Below are positions 60,786-64,000 of a DNA stretch of 64,000 bases, piece by piece. The notes under the pieces were generated by a model. It was not told the origin of the DNA. It did not search any database and worked only from the letters and a program-made list of their open reading frames with translations. The stretch is from Pipra filicauda. Its lineage: Eukaryota > Chordata > Aves > Passeriformes > Pipridae. Within the stretch, counting starts at the first letter, position 1. Each line of letters starts with the position of its first letter. Made by a program: the position numbers and the translations under genes. The stretch lies in the NCBI RefSeq assembly GCF_003945595.2, contig NW_024104665.1:4367363-4431362 (forward strand), written 5' to 3'.

Positions 60786-63700
60786 ACTTTTTTTAAACCT
60801 CCAAATTAGCAGTTAAATTTGTAACAAAACTGCCCCTCCTTTAATGAGAAAAAAATGCAAAAAGAGGGCAGACGGGAACTGTATCTTTTTACTGCTCTGT
60901 TCTGTAGTTTTATAAGCAGTCTATTGGTTTGGGTTGGCGACTAGATAAGTTGCGTTAAGAAAAATGTGGCTGAATGCTACATGAGACTTTCAGCAGTTCT
61001 GGAGAGGTTGTGTCATTTGACACGTTAGCAGCTACTGTCCCCAGTCTGTTTTAATCCTGCTCTGTGCTGCATCCGCGCTGTGGCACGTGTGCAATAATTC
61101 TTTGCTATGGCTGGCACTCGCTGGTGTGCGCATAAAAATGCAGGTGGCAGCATTATTCTCCAGGGCAAAGGAACATCTGTCAGCATCCTAGGTGTGTATA
61201 TTGGTGTGTATATTGCTTCAGATGAATAAAACACAGACTGAGAGTGCCTCAGGCAGGTTGTGCTCTAAATTAGATGTAGTCGTGAATGCTTAAAGACAAT
61301 CAGTAGGACTTAATGCTGGTTCCTTGTTGGTCTGAGTTCCACTTGGATTCAATGTCAGAGTCAGTAAGGGAGCGATGCCAGGTGTGACCTGGGATGCAAC
61401 TTTAGTTAGGACCAACAGATAGCCCAGCCACAGGCAGTGAGATGGCTTACAGATTCCTCACTTGAGAAAGAAAAACCGTAGGCAGTTTTTCAACATCTGC
61501 TGCAGTGAAATCATCAAGTGTTTTACCACATTCTTCAATGGAAGCTGTTAGCCCTGACAAATTGGGACTTGACATAAAATGAGGTACAGAAGAGTCTTAG
61601 CAACTTCTGTAATTCCAGAAACTCTTTCACCATGATGTGTTTATTCGATGTGCACATGATGGCATTGGTACTCTGACACTGGTACTCTCCTGAGAAATTG
61701 TGTGATGTGGAATTAATCTGGAGGAGTCAGTATGAAGCTGTAGTCTTCTGTCTTACAAAGCTGTTGCTCATCTCTGGACTGAAGAATGTGCTTTTGGGGT
61801 TTATTTGTAAAAAGTGAAAGGGAATGGGATACCTCACTGATCAGTGTTTCTTGTCTGATCAGAATTTATATAGGTAGTAATTAAAAGACGTCTGATATGA
61901 TATGGATAATTGTATTAAACCAACTGCAATCTATAGGCAGTTTTGCCTGGGAGAACAGGACATATTCTTTGAAATAAAGTGAAAGAGCCCATCTTTCCAA
62001 AGAGCAGGTTCAGCAGATGATCTGACCACATCTTCTGTGTCAGGGTGAATTTTATTTTTTTCCTTTGACTGCCTGTATCTGAAAGAATGGGAAATCCTGA
62101 TTGTTCATGGCTGCAGTCACCACAACTGGGGTGAATTCCTTTCCTGGGAAAAATGGAAACCCTGTGTGGAAAGAGTGCTGTTCATAAACTCACTGCCAGT
62201 GAGAAGGGAACTGGCACAGGAACACACCGCAGTGTTGATATTTCTCATGGGCAAGGAGTGAAAGGGTCTGTCCGTGGCAGTTACTCTGCCACGAGCAACT
62301 GGTTTAATTGAAGGTGTTTAAGTGAAACTGTGCTTGCCAATACTGCTTGCAGTCAGTTGAATCCATGTTCTGTTGTTACAGATGCTAAAATAATAAGCCT
62401 TATGGAGAAAATGCAGGAACTTCCACTTCTAGGAAACCATGAAGAAGCCAGCAAGTTGAAGTTCTTGTGGTGATGGAGAGGAGGGAGGAAGAGTGCTATT
62501 TAGACCATCTAGAAAATAGTTTAGCATTACCACATGGCAAGATGTAGGATTTGGACAGTATTGAATCATACATTACTTACATACATACATACTAGGATCA
62601 AATCTGAACACTTAAAGGCAATTTTGTGTATAATTAAAGAAATATTCTGTCCTTCCTGTCTCTGATGCTCTAAAATCCATCTTACTAGGCTCCATCTTAC
62701 AGCTATTTCTCTCTATACAGAAAAGCTTTTCAGACATGTAAGCAGTTGCACAGTTCTCAAATATGCCAGAAGGAAAGTTTTGTAAAAAAAAAATAAAAAT
62801 CCTAATTCACAAACCCTGGGCTTTTTCAATGTATAATTCATATGTCCTTTGAACAGTCCTCCTCACAGGAATTCAGAAATGGATTTAGATCAGCTTACTT
62901 CATTTTTAGAATACAATGGAAGAGCACTTACCCTGCATTCTTGAAGCCTTTTCTATAAATTAAAAATAGATGCTGGGCCCAAATCAGCAGCTTTTTGCAC
63001 TCCCTGGGAAACCTGTGTGAGCAAGCCACAACAGGACAATTCTGCTTTCTTTAGCAATGCAAGCTGTATCCTCAAAAGCCTGAGAAGAGACAGAGGGTCT
63101 GTAGTGCACTTTTCCCCTGCAGCCAGGAAATAATCGCTGCATCTCGTTTTGCGTGCTCAAAAGCCAGTGGCCACAGATACAAAATGAAATGCAGTGATCA
63201 GTGTAACAGAGCTTGGGTTGCAGGACTGGACAAGCAGACATTTTATGGCAATGCTGTGTCAGTCCAAATTGCAACTTTCTGCCAAATGGTCCTGCATTAG
63301 TGGTGCCTTCTTGTGAGCTGCAGTGCCAGGAAACCAGCATCCTGGGGGACGCTCCACCCTCCTTCCTTGCAAAGGGTTACAGTTATACAGCCCAGAATGA
63401 AAAAAAAATGGAGAGTGCTTTTTAGCCAAGGAAGCAATTTGTGCTTGGCATGGGGCAGTACAGGCCACTTCCCTCTCTCTCCTCCCCCACCGACCATCTC
63501 CTAGAATCAGAAACCACAGGGTGATTCAGCGGGGTGAAGTCTGTTTCCTGGTGTGCTTTTGGAGTAGAGTGTTGCTTTCAGAGGCTTTGCCTGGTGCTTA
63601 TGGCAAAGCTTCAGACCAGCCTTTATATCCAAACAATTTGGGAGAGATGGCGAGATGTGTCCAGGGGTAACTGTGAGCTGTTACTAAGTCCCTGGGGTAC

Positions 63701-64000
63701 ATGTTATGTACAACAGTCATTATGGTTCATTTCTAAAGTTCCCAGAATATTACAGGGACCTGCTGAAACAGAAATTTATTTTCAGGGAGGGAAACTGAAA
63801 AATGAAGGAAGCTTTGAAATGCACTTCAAAAATTAAAGTATGGCAATTCATATTGAGAGAGGACTTCTGCCTGTTATTACCAAGCCCTACTATGAAATCG
63901 GTTAAAACCTGGGCTTTTAGCTGGGATTTTGCTCTGCAAAACTCTGCCTGTCCTAGTTAGGACAACTGAGACCAGTTCATCAGGGTATGGGTGTAACCCA

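Larger units (their letters stand above)
53670..64000 (+). other. RHOQ: RHOQ intron 2 (partial, runs off the window)
   Basis: From the GTGAGT donor at 53,670 to the window end no sequence matching the next RHOQ exon (expected to begin with residues EDYDRLRP) was found on the + strand. The intron is therefore at least about 10.3 kb. Its first 400 bp are still CpG-rich. Further in it becomes AT-richer and holds a T14 run near 55,152-55,165, CR1 pieces near 57.8 and 60.7 kb, and a GC-richer patch near 58.75-58.95 kb with an 18 bp palindrome. Open frames of 60-140 codons in this stretch have no recognisable similarity, or are CR1. Confidence 0.85.

Overview
This is a 64 kb stretch of vertebrate nuclear DNA, almost certainly from a bird. 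Several CR1 LINE 3' ends carry the diagnostic terminal repeat (ATTCTGTGATTCTGTGA-type), there are compact solo LTRs of endogenous retroviruses, and the one protein gene has a 122 bp intron in a very GC-rich CpG island. The species cannot be named from sequence alone. A 5'-truncated RTE-type retrotransposon near 24-25 kb resembles AviRTE, which is known from only a few bird lineages, so it could narrow the taxon.

Layout. Positions 1-17.6 kb are AT-rich DNA without a recognisable gene; they hold two degraded CR1 pieces and two solo LTRs (about 7.92-8.44 kb and 8.80-9.41 kb, the second with an exact 5 bp target-site duplication). An orphan CpG island with a (CA)n tract lies at 17.64-18.24 kb and is followed directly by a CR1 copy ending at 18,896. 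Positions 18.9-23.9 kb hold only small tandem duplications. At 23.90-25.28 kb a small solo LTR (4 bp duplication GGTA) is interrupted by an RTE-type retrotransposon fragment with its own 4 bp flank (TAAC). Positions 25.3-52.9 kb are again gene-free, with a transcription-factor-motif-rich patch near 26.8 kb, a duplicated segment near 27.2 kb, a smaller GC-rich island at 35.9-36.35 kb with a CTCF-like site, and a CR1 copy at 47.9-48.5 kb.

The only confident protein gene is RHOQ (TC10, a Rho-family small GTPase) on the + strand. Its first two coding exons are at 53,347-53,488 and 53,611-53,669, inside a CpG-island promoter of roughly 52.9-54.05 kb. They encode residues 1-67 (P-loop, switch I and the DTAGQ motif). 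The rest of the gene is not seen, so intron 2 runs from 53,670 to beyond the window end (at least 10.3 kb); it contains two CR1 fragments and a perfect 18 bp palindrome in a GC-richer patch.

In mammals RHOQ lies downstream of EPAS1 and upstream of PIGF/CRIPT. If that order holds here, most of the window is the EPAS1-RHOQ intergenic interval; this is an inference from known synteny, as no EPAS1 exon was recognised. No operon-like structure, CRISPR array, tRNA or rRNA gene was found. All boundaries of old repeats and CpG islands were read by eye and are approximate.
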